64,000 nucleotides of DNA from Lepidodermella squamata (lineage: Eukaryota > Gastrotricha): contig JBLDXI010000029.1 in assembly GCA_047495785.1 (NCBI GenBank), positions 1,364,001 through 1,428,000 of the forward strand, in the 5' to 3' direction. The position numbers and the translations under genes were made by a program. Each line of letters begins with the position of its first letter. Within the stretch, counting starts at the first letter, position 1. Of the stretch, positions 1-11,110 are shown piece by piece. The notes under the pieces were generated by a model that did no database searches, had not been told where the DNA came from, and worked only from the letters and a program-made list of their open reading frames with translations.

Positions 1-2637
1 GTTGTAGCCCAAAAGCTGACCAGCTTTCTCGACGATAATCGAGCACCATCGCGCGGTGTAGTACCTGATCGGAGTGATATTTGTTATCATATAAGACACA
101 CCAATTGCTCCATCAAGCAGTTCAAACAACAATTTCAGTTTCGCAAATATCACTGCCTTGTCAATTTTTCCACTGTCATTTTCGATAGCCTTAACGAGCC
201 ACACTGCCGCGTTGAGTTGGCAAAGGATATACTCAACTTGGTGATTGCATAGACTGATAAGGTCAATGTAGCTCAGGGCAACATCAATTGCGGTCCAGCG
301 TTGCTTGGCTAAATTTCGGCGTACGGCTTGTTCGAACTTCCTTATCGGCCTGACATGTGGCAGCAACTGCCGCAGCGATCGCCACTCTTTCTTCAACCCA
401 GGAGGTTGAACATCATCAGAATTTTTGAATAATTGAAGATGCTCCATTGCGAAGCCATATCGAAGCAGCTGTGCGCGAACTTTGAAGTTCATTAGCTGGG
501 CTATGCAAATTTCAGCCAACTTTTGGCCCTGCATTTCTAGTGGAGCAGACCAAAAAGCATCTTCAATCAAAGTAAGGCCTTCAGCCAAGTTTGCATCGTG
601 CGTTTTGACCTCGTTGGTTTTCAGGTGTAGAATTCCTTGTACGAGACTGAAGACCGGCTTTGATTTTATTTTTTGGAAATCGTCGTCTGCCTCTAACATT
701 TCGACAGCCGCTTTAAAGACATTTCGCTCGCAATTTATAGCTAGATTAGTGGCAACCTGAACGTAGCCCCTCGAACAGTGGGTTCTGAGCTCTGAGACTA
801 GTTGGTCGAACTGCTGCTCGCGTTTTATGGCACTCACCTGGCTTGTGAGAAAAATGTGGGCTTGTTCAACCATCTCGCTTAGCAAAGGAGAACTCGAGTC
901 CAGGAACCCGAAATTGTGAAGCGATTTGCGGACTCGCAGCAGGAACTCAACAGCGTCGATCGATTTATCATTTTCATTTGCCATGCTGAGCGCTAGTCGT
1001 CCAGCGAGAATAAATGACTCTAGCTTGTTCCGTAATTCCGACCCACGCGGGCCAAACTTGTGCTGCAGTTTGCGGGCGAATCGTGTTCGGCTTTCGGCTG
1101 AACCTCCTAACTTTGCTATTTCAAATAGCCGAGCAGGATTTACAGCCACCCCTGAGAGCGATGTGTAAACTGCTAAGCAGCGCACAGCTGCAGCGGCATT
1201 TTTCAGCTCCATCATCCTCTCCGCGAGAGCAGCCCAAGTCGCAGGCTCCTTTTCCTTTCTGAACGTTACGATTTTGTTGACGCACGATTTGCACATGGGA
1301 TCGGCTTGTCCTGGGTCGTCCGTCAAGAGATAAGACGAGCAACAGCTCCATTGCGAACACGCATAGCAAGCTGAAATACAGCCGTAGCAGACCTCCTGTT
1401 TACCACAGCCGATACACTTTGGCACGAAACCAGGGCAATAAGGTTTTTTGCATTTTCTACAGGTCTTCAGGCAGCTTTCGCACGTAATCTTCTGACACCG
1501 CGAACAGTTCGTTGAGCTGCAAGAGGATTGCCCTAATCCAAATGAGGTGAAAAGACAAAGTTCTTTACGGCACGTGCCACATTCAGTTATGCAATTGCTA
1601 CAGTAACTGAGCCGACAAGTTGTGCAGCTCTCCTTGAAGACATTGCATGAAGTGCAGAAGGCTGACTTGCAGCTGTAGCAGACACGCAGGCATTTAGTCC
1701 TGCAAATGCATCCGCCACATTGTTGGCATGTTGTGAACGAGTCGCTGGTATCGGTATCGAACAGCTGTGAGATGAACGACGGGGTCTCTGCGCAAATTTT
1801 GCATTTAACTTGATCAGATTTTCTAAAACCGTGATGTTTAGGCGGATTGTTGACAATCGGTTTCGACGGCCGTTGTTGACGGCTGGTTGATGCAGGCTCC
1901 GGACTGCTCGGATTGTTGACATTTCCCGGATTTTCTAGGTACACCCTCCTGCCATTTGCGAGCTCTTTCTCAAGAATGGACTGGTCCAGTTGGAAGAAAT
2001 CCGTGAGCTCCTGGTTTTTGGAAGCTACCAACTGTTTCATAATGTGAAATCTACCGATTTGAATCGCTTCGCCTGGTCTCGTTCGCCGCGGATTCCCAGG
2101 CTTCTGCGGCCCATCCAGTTTCTTGAGGAGCTCGAGCATCGCTGTGACTACAGCATCCTGCTGATTGCCACTCAAAGGCTCGGGGATTACGAGCTGTCGG
2201 GTTGAAGGTTTGGCAAGCTGACGGGAAAAACGGTCGAATTCGCTGGAAAACGACAACTGAGCGTAACTCGGCTTTCGAGCTGCCCTCGCCCATCTGCCTT
2301 GCCACATAGCCAACTTTGCGCGGTACTTTTCAGACAGCGCGCGACCTCTTGGCAGAGCAGCCGCTCCTGAGATTGGTTCGTCGTCGTCTAAATGATCTTC
2401 CTCGCCGCTGCTCTCCTGGGCTAAGGCTTCCTCTCGTTTTCCAGGGTCGGTGACGCGTTTATAGGCGTTGTTCAGTTCTGCCATCTGCGCCGTCACTATG
2501 TGCTCCCTCCCGAGGTTTCGATCTGGATGCAGCTCGCGAGCCCTTCTCCGAAAGGCCTGCCGTATTTCATCGGCCGTAGCTTGCCGAGATATACCGAGAA
2601 TTGAAAATGGGTCTTGGAAAGGTCGTGATGAGGCCAT
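1..2637 (-). CDS. J-domain protein with 36-cysteine core, C-terminus beyond window
   Basis: One uninterrupted frame runs from an ATG at 2637 to the window edge (879 codons, no stop), so the C-terminus is outside. Residues 9-70 form a J domain with HPD at 37-39, which in this family stimulates Hsp70 ATPase. Residues about 277-450 hold 36 cysteines in CxxC-like pairs, probably zinc-binding or heavily disulfide-bonded; no signal peptide is visible, so zinc is more likely. The remaining 430 residues are Leu/Ala-rich and look alpha-helical, like helical repeats. I do not recognise this domain combination. A CAG/GTGAGT donor-like site lies near base 840, but the frame reads through it, so I did not call an intron. 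The J-domain call is firm; the partner and pathway are unknown. Confidence 0.85.
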   Translation of the reverse strand, partial: MASSRPFQDPFSILGISRQATADEIRQAFRRRARELHPDRNLGREHIVTAQMAELNNAYKRVTDPGKREEALAQESSGEEDHLDDDEPISGAAALPRGRALSEKYRAKLAMWQGRWARAARKPSYAQLSFSSEFDRFSRQLAKPSTRQLVIPEPLSGNQQDAVVTAMLELLKKLDGPQKPGNPRRTRPGEAIQIGRFHIMKQLVASKNQELTDFFQLDQSILEKELANGRRVYLENPGNVNNPSSPEPASTSRQQRPSKPIVNNPPKHHGFRKSDQVKCKICAETPSFISQLFDTDTSDSFTTCQQCGGCICRTKCLRVCYSCKSAFCTSCNVFKESCTTCRLSYCSNCITECGTCRKELCLFTSFGLGQSSCSSTNCSRCQKITCESCLKTCRKCKKPYCPGFVPKCIGCGKQEVCYGCISACYACSQWSCCSSYLLTDDPGQADPMCKSCVNKIVTFRKEKEPATWAALAERMMELKNAAAAVRCLAVYTSLSGVAVNPARLFEIAKLGGSAESRTRFARKLQHKFGPRGSELRNKLESFILAGRLALSMANENDKSIDAVEFLLRVRKSLHNFGFLDSSSPLLSEMVEQAHIFLTSQVSAIKREQQFDQLVSELRTHCSRGYVQVATNLAINCERNVFKAAVEMLEADDDFQKIKSKPVFSLVQGILHLKTNEVKTHDANLAEGLTLIEDAFWSAPLEMQGQKLAEICIAQLMNFKVRAQLLRYGFAMEHLQLFKNSDDVQPPGLKKEWRSLRQLLPHVRPIRKFEQAVRRNLAKQRWTAIDVALSYIDLISLCNHQVEYILCQLNAAVWLVKAIENDSGKIDKAVIFAKLKLLFELLDGAIGVSYMITNITPIRYYTARWCSIIVEKAGQLLGYN

Positions 2638-4021
2638 TTAATAAAAAATTTCCTTCTCTTACTACATTAATATTATATCAAACTAACAAAAGACAACACG
2701 CGACGAGATTTTTGAGGCGTTTATTATAATCTCTCTTCATAATCTCTTTCGATGGAATTTTGTTTAGTTTCTGCGAGGGCGTGAGGCAATAAAACTTTCT
2801 CTTTCGGCCTTTTTGCAGTTTGATATCTTTCAAGCATATTGGTCAAAGACCTCGTTTTTACGCCAAGATAAAGAACTGAAAATAGCTGTTATCCATATTA
2901 ACATGGAAGTTAGTGGAGAAGATAACATCGTGGCTGCTATTCAATTTGCAAGATGAATAATCAATCCTTTTTTCAGTGATCCTACTACATACTAAATTTC
3001 TAAGTGCGATGACGTTTCGCTTATTTAAAAGTTACCACGATGAGATGTCAGATGTAGGATGCCGCTTATATCTCTGGATGAAAAAAATTTGTTTTTTTTT
3101 ATTAAAATAGCCTGTCGTCTTCTCTCACCATAGCTTAGGCAAGGCACCCAACTGAATCTCAAATGCAAAAATTGGCTCGGCGTAGAAAGATAAGAAAGAC
3201 TGAGAATAATTTTCCTTATCTTGAATTTCATAATAGCGGATGATCCATGCTAAATTTACCTTAACATTACACAAGGCTGAGCGAAACTAAAGACTAAAGA
3301 GGGCAAAGAGGTCATGCTATGCAAATGAGCGCCCGAAATAACCTACTAATAGTCCAAAGCTGGGAATACACGTTTGATTTTGCTAGAAGAATTTCAAAAT
3401 GTGCATGAAAAATCCGTATCACATTGCAGATGTTTGCAGCAACAGTCGAAATTTAACCTTTGAAATGCATGTTTATGTCGAAGGTAACCTTTCGCCGTGG
3501 TGTTGCATCACCGACACGGATTTCTGATGGATTTCTGGTCACGTGGACACTTCTGAAGCTAGAACGATCTAACGAACTGCCCATAGTGAATTTTATTCGA
3601 GCTGTTATTGCAAAAAGGGCGGCACGCAACCACTTTTACGCTCATTAATAATTGTAATTAACTTCAAAAATAAAAAAGCCACAGGTAAATCTTCCGAAAA
3701 TTTTAAAATCTAATGACACCAGGTACTCTTTGTGGTCCCTTATGGTTAATTTTCTAAAATTCGCCAAAAAGGTTATTCTTATTCTTATTCTTATTATTTG
3801 GTTATTCTGGGCAGAACTGCCATTCTGGCTCGTCTGCTAATTTTTTGAAAAATTTGAAAAAAGTAGTTTATCCATATTAAGAATTTTCTCTATCCGGCAT
3901 TTTTTTTCCCATCATTTTATTTTTCTTATCAAAAACGGAAGACAGAGACGGAAATTGGAAAATCACTCATTTTTGTTCGAAAAAATGGAGATTTCAGTAA
4001 AATTAATGTACAGCATGTGCG
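2638..4021. other. Intergenic, no gene seen
   Basis: AT-rich non-coding stretch. Only short shadow frames are present. A small (TTATTC)n microsatellite lies at about 3773-3797. I see no supported gene here. Confidence 0.6.
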
Positions 4022-4903
4022 TTATTTTCCGCCCAGCGTTTGCTTATCGAACAAATACTCGCCCAGACCCGGTCCGACACGTTTCAGCACGGCGACGTAT
4101 TCAGCAAATTCTTTGATAAGGTCAACCTGCTTGCCGAGATACTCGTTTTTAATGACGTACTCGAGCTCAGGATCGCCATGTCGAGACGCCACGCCGTGAA
4201 TATCCAGTAGCGATTCGTTGACGCCTCGAGCGAGTTGCAGCGACTTTTCCATCGCCTTCAGGCCCGATCCCCAGTCGTCCGAGTCCGGCTTTTCGATGGC
4301 CTGCAGAACCACCCGGCCGCCGCGTTGATTCTGGTACTTGATCAGCTTTTTCGCGTCTTCGTAATCATCGTCGGCTAATTTTCGGAAGTATTTGCTGAAA
4401 CCGGGAAGATGGACATCATCCCGGTCGAAATAGCCAGACTGAAAAATTTGAATCCAGAAAAATTCAGTAAAATTCATGGAAAAAATGCGCGTATCAGAAT
4501 AATGTCCGAAATGAGGGCAGAACTATCCGAATTTTTTTAATAATCATTCGAGAGCGCTCCAGCTATAGGTCCTCGAAATTCAAAAATATGATGTTGAGTG
4601 ATTTTTCTAAAGAAAAAAACCGACATTAAAAGAAAATTCGTGTAGGTATTTTAATCACGTCGATTTTTTAATTCCAATTCTTAAATTTAATGAAAATTTT
4701 GAAAATTAAAAAAGGAAAAATTCTCTGAAATTTTATAAATTAAAATCCAAATTTTTTGAAAAGAAATTGAAACAAATTAATTCAAGGGAAAATCAAACCA
4801 TGGACAGGTACATGTAGGACGCGCGAAGTTCTTGGTTGATCTGCCGATTAATCGACGCCTCAGCCTCGAGGTGATAATTCTGCCGTGGCAGGGTCATCGC
4901 CAT
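4022..4903 (-). CDS. Ferritin subunit with degenerate ferroxidase centre
   Basis: Two exons (4799-4903 and 4022-4438, phase 0 intron of 360 nt) give 173 residues, the same length as the neighbour at 5103-5624 and close to animal H ferritin. Ferritin forms 24-subunit iron-storage cages. Family landmarks are present: [19 protein letters not shown] at the N-terminus and the late [10 protein letters not shown]. The ferroxidase positions are mixed. The helix-A Glu and Tyr and the helix-D Gln (KQVD) are kept, but the usual EExxH block is DDYED and the helix-C Glu (LEK in the neighbour) is Ala (LAR). This resembles an L-like, catalytically poor subunit that could co-assemble with the active neighbour. 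No signal peptide, so likely cytosolic. Tandem duplication of the upstream gene is the simplest origin; the neighbour has no intron in its coding frame. Confidence 0.9.
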
Positions 4904-5102
4904 TTTCTTCTCTTGAGTTATCAACAAAAATTCAGAAAATAAAAATTGTTTCACTGTGATAATTTCAATTTTGCAGCAAAAATGACAACTTTTTACGTGC
5001 AAATAATTCTCGCGTTTTATTGCGCAATCAAAATCACATTCATATCAGTTGCGTAACATCAGGTCACGCTCTAGTGAATTTTTCGTCCATAATAATTGTT
5101 GT

Positions 5103-5624
5103 TTACGACGAAAGGGTCTCGCGGTCGAACTGGTACTCGCCGAGGCCTGGTCCGAGGCGTTTTAGGATCGAAATGTAGTCCGACAGCTGTTTAATCGACT
5201 CGACCTGATCCTCAAGGTACTCACCCTCAATAAAATCGCACAGCTGCGGGTCAGCGTGGCGGTCGGCAATAGCGTGCAATTCCAACAGCGACTGGTTGAC
5301 CTTCTTCTCGAGCGCCAGGGCAGCTTCCATCGCGTTCAAACCCGTGCCCCATTCGTCCTGTTCCGGCTTGGCAATCGGCTGTAGAACAATACGACCGCCT
5401 CGCTTGTTCTGGTACTTCATCAACTTTTCGGCGTGTTCACGCTCTTCGTCGCTTTGCTTCTTGAAAAAAGCGTGGAAGCCGGGCAGGGCGAGGTCGTCAC
5501 GGTCGAAGTGGAAGGCGATCGACTGGTAGACGTACGAGGCATGCAGTTCCATGTTGATCTGGCGGTTGATGGCCGCCTCGGATTCGGCGTGGTAGTTTTG
5601 ACGCGGCAGAGTTGCAGCTGACAT
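5103..5624 (-). CDS. Ferritin H-type, complete ferroxidase centre
   Basis: Single-exon frame. The track frame opens at 5693, but I choose the ATG at 5624 because it gives [12 protein letters not shown], matching the neighbouring ferritin, and a 173-residue protein. Ferroxidase ligands are all present: helix-A Glu in [10 protein letters not shown] with its Tyr, the [11 protein letters not shown] block (E, E, H), Glu in LALEKKVNQ and Gln in LEDQVES. The protein should oxidise Fe(II) and store it as ferrihydrite in a 24-mer cage. No signal peptide is seen, so cytosolic. A hypoxia-element/GATA block lies about 340 bp upstream. No iron-responsive element hairpin was found, so control is more likely transcriptional. 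The downstream neighbour is a diverged second ferritin on the same strand. Confidence 0.95.
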   Translation of the reverse strand: MSAATLPRQNYHAESEAAINRQINMELHASYVYQSIAFHFDRDDLALPGFHAFFKKQSDEEREHAEKLMKYQNKRGGRIVLQPIAKPEQDEWGTGLNAMEAALALEKKVNQSLLELHAIADRHADPQLCDFIEGEYLEDQVESIKQLSDYISILKRLGPGLGEYQFDRETLSS

Positions 5625-5962
5625 TTTTTGTCGGATTTCAGACAGAAACTGGTTGTTTTGATAGGGCGATATTTGAGGACTGTGAAAGCTCATGCCAATT
5701 GGTGCTAGTTATAAGGTCGTGAGATAGAACAGGGCGTTGCCATTGATAAGACCTGTTCAAAGTACCATCCTTATCTCGGAGTCTTCTTTTACGTTCAATT
5801 TAAAGAAAAATAATTAAAAAATTCAAATTTATTCGTTAAAATCGAGAGTTTTCTGAAAATAATTGTATCTCATGTTCACGTTCAATTAAATCTTTTTAAT
5901 AATTTGAAAAATGAGAATTTTGACCCAAAAGGGAGTATTTGGATGACCTCCAATTAATTAGG

Positions 5963-5993
5963 TCACGTGACACCATTTAAGATAAGACGTGAC
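5963..5993. promoter_or_regulatory. HRE-GATA-HRE-like element upstream of ferritin
   Basis: A palindromic TCACGTGA (5963-5970) and a second ACGTG (5987-5991) flank an AGATAA GATA site (5980-5985). More GATA-type sites (TTATCT, TGATAA, TTATCA) lie at about 5738, 5770 and 6047. In Caenorhabditis elegans, ftn-1 is controlled by an iron-dependent enhancer with HIF-1 sites beside a GATA site. The same layout here suggests HIF/GATA control of the ferritin at 5103-5624. This is inference from motif order only. Confidence 0.45.
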
Positions 5994-6347
5994 AAAAAGC
6001 AGTACAAAAAAGGTCGATGAGTTTGGAGTCAGTCGTCTGCGCGCCTTATCAGTGATGCGTGACGTCGCATTTTTTACAGGAGAGGTAAGAAGCTTTTTTC
6101 GAAAAAAATGACCCGAAATAAAATTGGACATTAATCGCTTGTATTTTCCAGATTGTTCTGGAATAAAACTAGGGTTATCCGAAAAAATGCGTTGGGTAAA
6201 TATTTGCTAAAGTATTTTTTTCAAAAATTTGATTGAATTTTATTTATAATGACGGCGTTAGTCTGGGTAAATATCTATAAATCATAAAAAAAAATTCGAT
6301 CGTTGGTTAAATTTTCTTCAACTTTCCAACAAATATTCAAGTCGAAA

Positions 6348-6668
6348 ATGAAATTTCTAAATTTTGTTTTCACTTCGGCTGTTTTGATGCTGATTTTAAG
6401 CTATAAAGTTTCAGCCTTCAGCAAATTTAACGGCGCCGGTGATTTGAGTGCTGCTGTCGAAGACGAACCGTCAGCGTTTAATGGCGATACCGATGAGAAA
6501 AGATCATCTGCCGAGGAAGAAATGTCGGCGAAATTCGAGCGTAAAATCGAGCAGTTGATTGCGGCGCACAAAGAAGCCGAACGCGCGAAACAGCGAGGCA
6601 TGAAACAATTCAAGAATTACATGTTCGGCAAGGTGAATCGACTTCAAAGACTGCGAATTTTTCCATAA
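6348..6668 (+). CDS. Small secreted protein, paralogue of 7517-7795
   Basis: 106 residues. I use the ATG at 6348 because it begins a clear signal peptide (MKFLNFVFTSAVLMLILSY, cleavage near VSA). After it come an acidic stretch and a Lys/Arg-rich helix (AHKEAERAKQRGMKQF) to the end. It shares with the gene 850 bp downstream a KFxxAGD start after the signal, a GDTD motif in the middle, an IExL motif and (R/T)GM before the basic tail. There are no cysteines in the mature part. I do not recognise the family. An acidic pro-part and a cationic tail are compatible with an antimicrobial or matrix peptide, but nothing proves it. Confidence 0.7.
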   Translation: MKFLNFVFTSAVLMLILSYKVSAFSKFNGAGDLSAAVEDEPSAFNGDTDEKRSSAEEEMSAKFERKIEQLIAAHKEAERAKQRGMKQFKNYMFGKVNRLQRLRIFP

Positions 6669-7516
6669 TTCGATGACAGAGAAGGGACATTTTTTATTAT
6701 AAAATGTACTCGATTGTCGTCCATTATTTCAACTTTAATATTTTTAATCATTTTAAAATATTAATTGCGAATAAAATTTCCATGTTAAAAATAAATTATA
6801 TTTCTCTGATTTTTCTTTAATTATTTTCAGGACCATTATTGAACCAGTTTTTGATTATTTTGATCGATAAGGATGAACCACCAAGCGCGCCTTCAGTATA
6901 GAATTGAGCGATAATAAATTGAGATAGAAAGGCGAACTCGAAACTCAATAAACAATAATTTTGTCAAATTTAGCGTCGGAAGTCTGAAGTCAGGGTGCAC
7001 ACCCAGAAGAATGGTTATACGTGATTTTATATGCGGCGGTCCAATTTTTTATTGCAAAATGTTGGCAATATTATTAATGTGTCACCGCCCACGCCGCAGA
7101 CACTAAAACGGGGGCCGTATTTTTTATAGTAAAATTTTTCATATAAAAATATTTTCAACTACCAGCTTCGTCTCAAATTATTGTCAGATTTAAGGCCTAA
7201 ATATTTCCTTGATAGCTGCTGTGTATATTAGATTCCGGGAGAGATAAACACATTTCCGCCGCCCCTGTAATGACGTTGAAATCACCTTCATCACCTGAAT
7301 TATTCATAAAAAATGAAACGTAATATACCTACCAATCACTTGCTTTCCTGTCACATTTCCTTTTAAGCCGGAGAAATAATTTTTTTCAACAAGAATTTCC
7401 TTCCAAGTTCGCTTCAAAATCGACGAAACATCGCCGTAATTTTTTGAAATATTTCGAATTTTTAGATTTTTTTTTAAACTAATTGCCTTACCCCAGGTTA
7501 ATCCTTTCAGTGAAGA
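6669..7516. other. Intergenic between two small secreted genes
   Basis: AT-rich, no coding frame supported. It separates the two related small secreted genes and presumably holds the promoter of the second; no clear TATA box stood out. Confidence 0.5.
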
Positions 7517-7795
7517 ATGTCGAATATCAATCTAGTAAATACTTTGTCCCTGTTTTTCGCTCTATCCTTCATCACTTCTGTGGTGGCTAAATTCGACTAC
7601 GCCGGCGACGTCGACACGATGCTGCTCGATGAGGGTGCAGCCGGGCGGAACGGCCTCGAGGGCGATACGGATGCGTGGTATTTCGGCGGTGACAAGGCCG
7701 CGCTGAACGACCGCATCGAGCGACTGGCGGCCCGGCGCGACACTGGCATGTCAAAATTGCTGCTGAAATTAATGAAGAAAAAAATGCGCCAATAA
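7517..7795 (+). CDS. Small secreted protein with basic amphipathic tail
   Basis: 92 residues from the ATG at 7517. A signal peptide covers residues 1-24 (hydrophobic LSLFFALSFITSVVA). The mature part starts KFDYAGD, carries a GDTD motif, then IERLAARRDTGMSKLLLKLM and a Lys/Met/Arg end. It is the shorter paralogue of 6348-6668, sharing KFxxAGD, GDTD, IExL and GM in the same order. The last 15 residues form a strongly cationic amphipathic helix, the kind of segment seen in membrane-active peptides. No cysteines. Coding GC is visibly higher than the flanks (third-position C/G), which supports real coding. Function unknown. Confidence 0.72.
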   Translation: MSNINLVNTLSLFFALSFITSVVAKFDYAGDVDTMLLDEGAAGRNGLEGDTDAWYFGGDKAALNDRIERLAARRDTGMSKLLLKLMKKKMRQ

Positions 7796-9470
7796 TAATA
7801 CAACATTGTTTTTGATCTAGTTTTACACCATATAGAATTTTCTTGATATTTTATCATTGTTTAATGCGTTATTATTGTTAAAACTTCTGTGAGAAGAATA
7901 GAAAAACCCAATCGTAAATGAAAGACGACCTTTATTGAATTTTTTGCGTGATTTTTTGAATACCTATACTTGACACCCAGCATTGGAGTGAAATATATGC
8001 TGCTGACGCGAAACGATTCAGACCATTTTTCAGCAGCAACCTTGACCTTAAAATTTTACGCACCTTGCAGAAGAAAAGCCATAATTATTTACTACCCGTA
8101 TTAGGAAAATCGAGCGGTGACCTACAAAAAGATTCTTTGAAGATATTTTTTTAAACATTTGATAATTGAAAGATTAAGGCGGTTTCCAAGCGAGGCCAAA
8201 AGTGACAACATTGCCGTCAATTTGCGCGGAATTTGGCCATTGAAACTTTCCGTTGCACCTTCTTTGCTTTACGTTTCTTTTATTTTCCTACTTTTAGCGG
8301 AACCAAAGTTGACGGTGGCGGAACCACATTTTGGAATTTCCAATGGGCCTAAAATAACCTCTTCTCGAAACCTTCAAGGACGATGTGATTGATCGCGGCA
8401 TAATTTAAAATTAATCATCATTAAATGCAGCCCATTATAATTTAGGCATCGCCTTAATTTTCAAGAAATATTCGAAAAGCGACTTTTTGCTTATCTAAAA
8501 TTAGGTTGCGCAACAGCCGAATTTGGTTCCGCTAAAAGATATTCTGTTTATTTTCATGCGATTTCTTTCAGAATTCCCAGCATTTTATGATTTTTCTTAC
8601 ATTCTCTCCGATTTTTGTATCCAGAAGGTAAGTAGGCCGACAGGTCAAATCAGTTTGGGAAGAATTTTACGTCTGTACGAAGCAAAATTGTAATATCCTG
8701 CTGCGCGAATTACGGCCGAATTTGGCTCATTTGTGTCTCGTTTAGATCGCAAATGGCCTCTATGATTCATACGCAATTTTTTGCCCCAAAATGACGGTGA
8801 CGAACACTTGGGTATTATTTTGCTATACGACACTCGAGTCACGCAGTCCAGAAACGTGACTGCAACATGCCAATTTTATTACGAGACGTATTAGCCACCA
8901 CTCGGTCGAGAAATTTACGACACAGCTGAAAAAAAACAGATAGATTTGCAGTATTTTCCTCATTATTACCGAAATTTCAGACTTGAACCGTTTACATCAA
9001 CTCCGGAACCTCTGTTTTCAATTTTCAAGAATCTTATCTTTTATCTCGGGTGACTTGAAATTATTCTCGCAATCGGCTCTCACTATCATCAATTGACTCG
9101 CGCGTAACAGCAACAATATCCGGCCGCGTAATAACCAGCCGCGGAGTAGATGTAACAAGACAAGGCCGCTTTTGATGTTATCGCGCGGCGCACACGTGCG
9201 CATGGCAACGCCACATGTGCGCCCACGTCCGGCTGTTGAGGATTAAATTTCCGCCGCGCCCTCTGCGTTTAAACCAGCACGCATTGCGGCACAACATGTC
9301 TTGCGAACAGGTTCTTTTTAGTGCGCTATTTCGATATCGCAATCTGTAATAATTGGAGCAGCTAACTAATCATATTTGCGTCAAGATTCTTGGCATTGAT
9401 ACTCTTGATTGGCATTGTTAAACTCCATTTTTTATCCATTTTTTCTAGCTCGTTTCGAATTAGATTTATC
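7796..9470. other. Intergenic, no gene seen
   Basis: No exon chain could be built on either strand. A frame at 8159-8392 has a hydrophobic stretch but no start context, partner exon or biased codon use, and I left it out. The last 150 bases before 9471 are presumably the NPC2 promoter. Confidence 0.5.
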
Positions 9471-10683
9471 ATGAAATTCGAAATTTTGATCATTTTTCTC
9501 GTCGGATTAATCGACTGTTCAATCGCCCTTAAATGGCGAGACTGTGGTATGTCAGAATTATTTAATTTACAAAATTGCCATGCTTATTCAATTTTGAGAT
9601 TATTGAGTTCAAATCTTGACTCCCGTGATTTAAAAAAAATTATTGAAAATTCTAAAAAATTCTCAAAGAAATACTTTTTTTTAAAATTAAAAATGTGACG
9701 AGTCGAAAATTAATAAAATTTGAAAAAAATCAATTTGTTTTCAGGCTCCAAAAATGGCAAAATTGTTGCCATCACGATTCCAGGCTGTGAAAATGCGGAT
9801 AGATGCCCACTGAAGCACAAAACGAACCAATCGGTCGGCATCACATTCACGCCTTGTAAGTTTAAAATTTCCCAAAAAATCTGCCCAAATTATTGACAAT
9901 GTTCCGTGGTAAATAGCTATCGGAATCTCAGCGCTGACAGCCAAGGTGTACGGCCAACTCGGCCCGGTTTCGGTGCCGTTCCCGCTTCCGAACCCAGACG
10001 CGTGTAAATCGAGCAATTTAACGTGCCCACTAACAGCTGGAACTCAATACACATACGCCGCCTTGCTCTACGTCGACCCTTCTTATCCTTCGGTAAAATT
10101 TAATTTTTTTTTTATTTTTAAAAAGCTTGGATTTTCAAAAATTCTTAGTTTATTGATTCGAATTTTTTTGCTATTTCTCACGTTTCGGTTTGGCGACATT
10201 TGAGCCAGACGTTTCCGCCGATAAACGCTAAGCCATTTTTATAGGTAAAAATTCTAAAAAATTTACCAAAAAATACCAGAAACTTCTCAAATCAATTTAA
10301 AAAAATCAGGATGTTGACATTTCCATGCTATTATTAGATTGCACTCGGAAACCTATATAGCTATAATTAATTCAAATTATTCTATCCTGAAAAAACGTTG
10401 CACTTACATCGAGTCTGAACTGAAAGGTTCAGCCTGTTTACTAAAAGTATCACCCTATTATTCACCCCATATCCGATTTGTAATTTGATCTTGTAAACAA
10501 CTCTAGTTTTTTTTGCGTTTTTTTCAGATTGATGTGGTCGTGAAATGGGAACTCGTAGATCAAACCGGTGTTAATACGGCTTGCTTCAGCGTGCCCGTTA
10601 AAATAATCAGCGGCAGCAACAGCCGGCAACAGCGACTCGGGCAGCAGGCTCATGAAATCACGTTTCAAGACATCAACGCATGA
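9471..10683 (+). CDS. NPC2-like ML-domain secreted lipid-binding protein, copy 1
   Basis: Four exons (9471-9546, 9745-9855, 9917-10092, 10528-10683) splice in frame to 172 residues. A signal peptide (MKFEILIIFLVGLIDCSIA) is followed by the ML fold with six cysteines in the NPC2 pattern: DCG at the start, PGC and RCP in the first third, DACKS and LTCP in the middle, TACF near the end, enough for three disulfides. NPC2 proteins carry sterols or other lipids in lysosomes or secretions. The gene is in tandem with a second copy 430 bp downstream of equal length. Only one intron position (after the TFT/TFQ strand, phase 1) is shared; this copy has two extra introns. The C-terminal tail after the last strand is Gln/Ser-rich. 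Confidence 0.93.
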
Positions 10684-11110
10684 TGGCAATTATCTGGACC
10701 AATAATATTCCCGATCACACGAATCAAATTCCAGCTTTAAGCCAGATCTTCCAAGAATTTTATTCATAAAACTGGTTAATCAATAGGAAAAATCTCGAAA
10801 ATCGCGGTTCTTGTTTCGATTTTGTGAAATAAAAATAAAAATTGAGAAAAGACTAAAGAATTTTATATCTAGGTGATATTTCATGTCTCGGGCATCGTAA
10901 AGGAGAATTTTTCACCGGCATTGTTGCGAGATAAGAAAAGCCGGAAACGCAAACAACAAGGGTATAGTGGAGCCATAACCAAGGACAAACGACACTGTTA
11001 TCTATATCATTCTTTCGAGTGCTTTCCATCACGCCACCAGGCTTTATATTAGCTCGACGATAGTTGACCCCTATTAACCAATATTTTCGCGCATTTTTTT
11101 CACTAAAAAA
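10684..11110. other. Intergenic between the two NPC2 genes
   Basis: Contains the 3' region of copy 1 (AATAAAAATAAAA at about 10829) and the promoter of copy 2, with a TTATATTA box near 11044. No other gene seen. Confidence 0.5.

Noticed and set aside
820-850. Intron donor in the J-domain gene
   Set aside because: A CAG/GTGAGT site exists, but the frame stays open for the following 270 codons with normal coding composition.
4945-4965. Iron-responsive element in a ferritin leader (CAGTGA on the minus strand)
   Set aside because: The flanking bases do not pair into the required stem with a bulged C.
8159-8392. 77-codon frame with a hydrophobic segment
   Set aside because: No start context, partner exons, codon bias or transcript signals.
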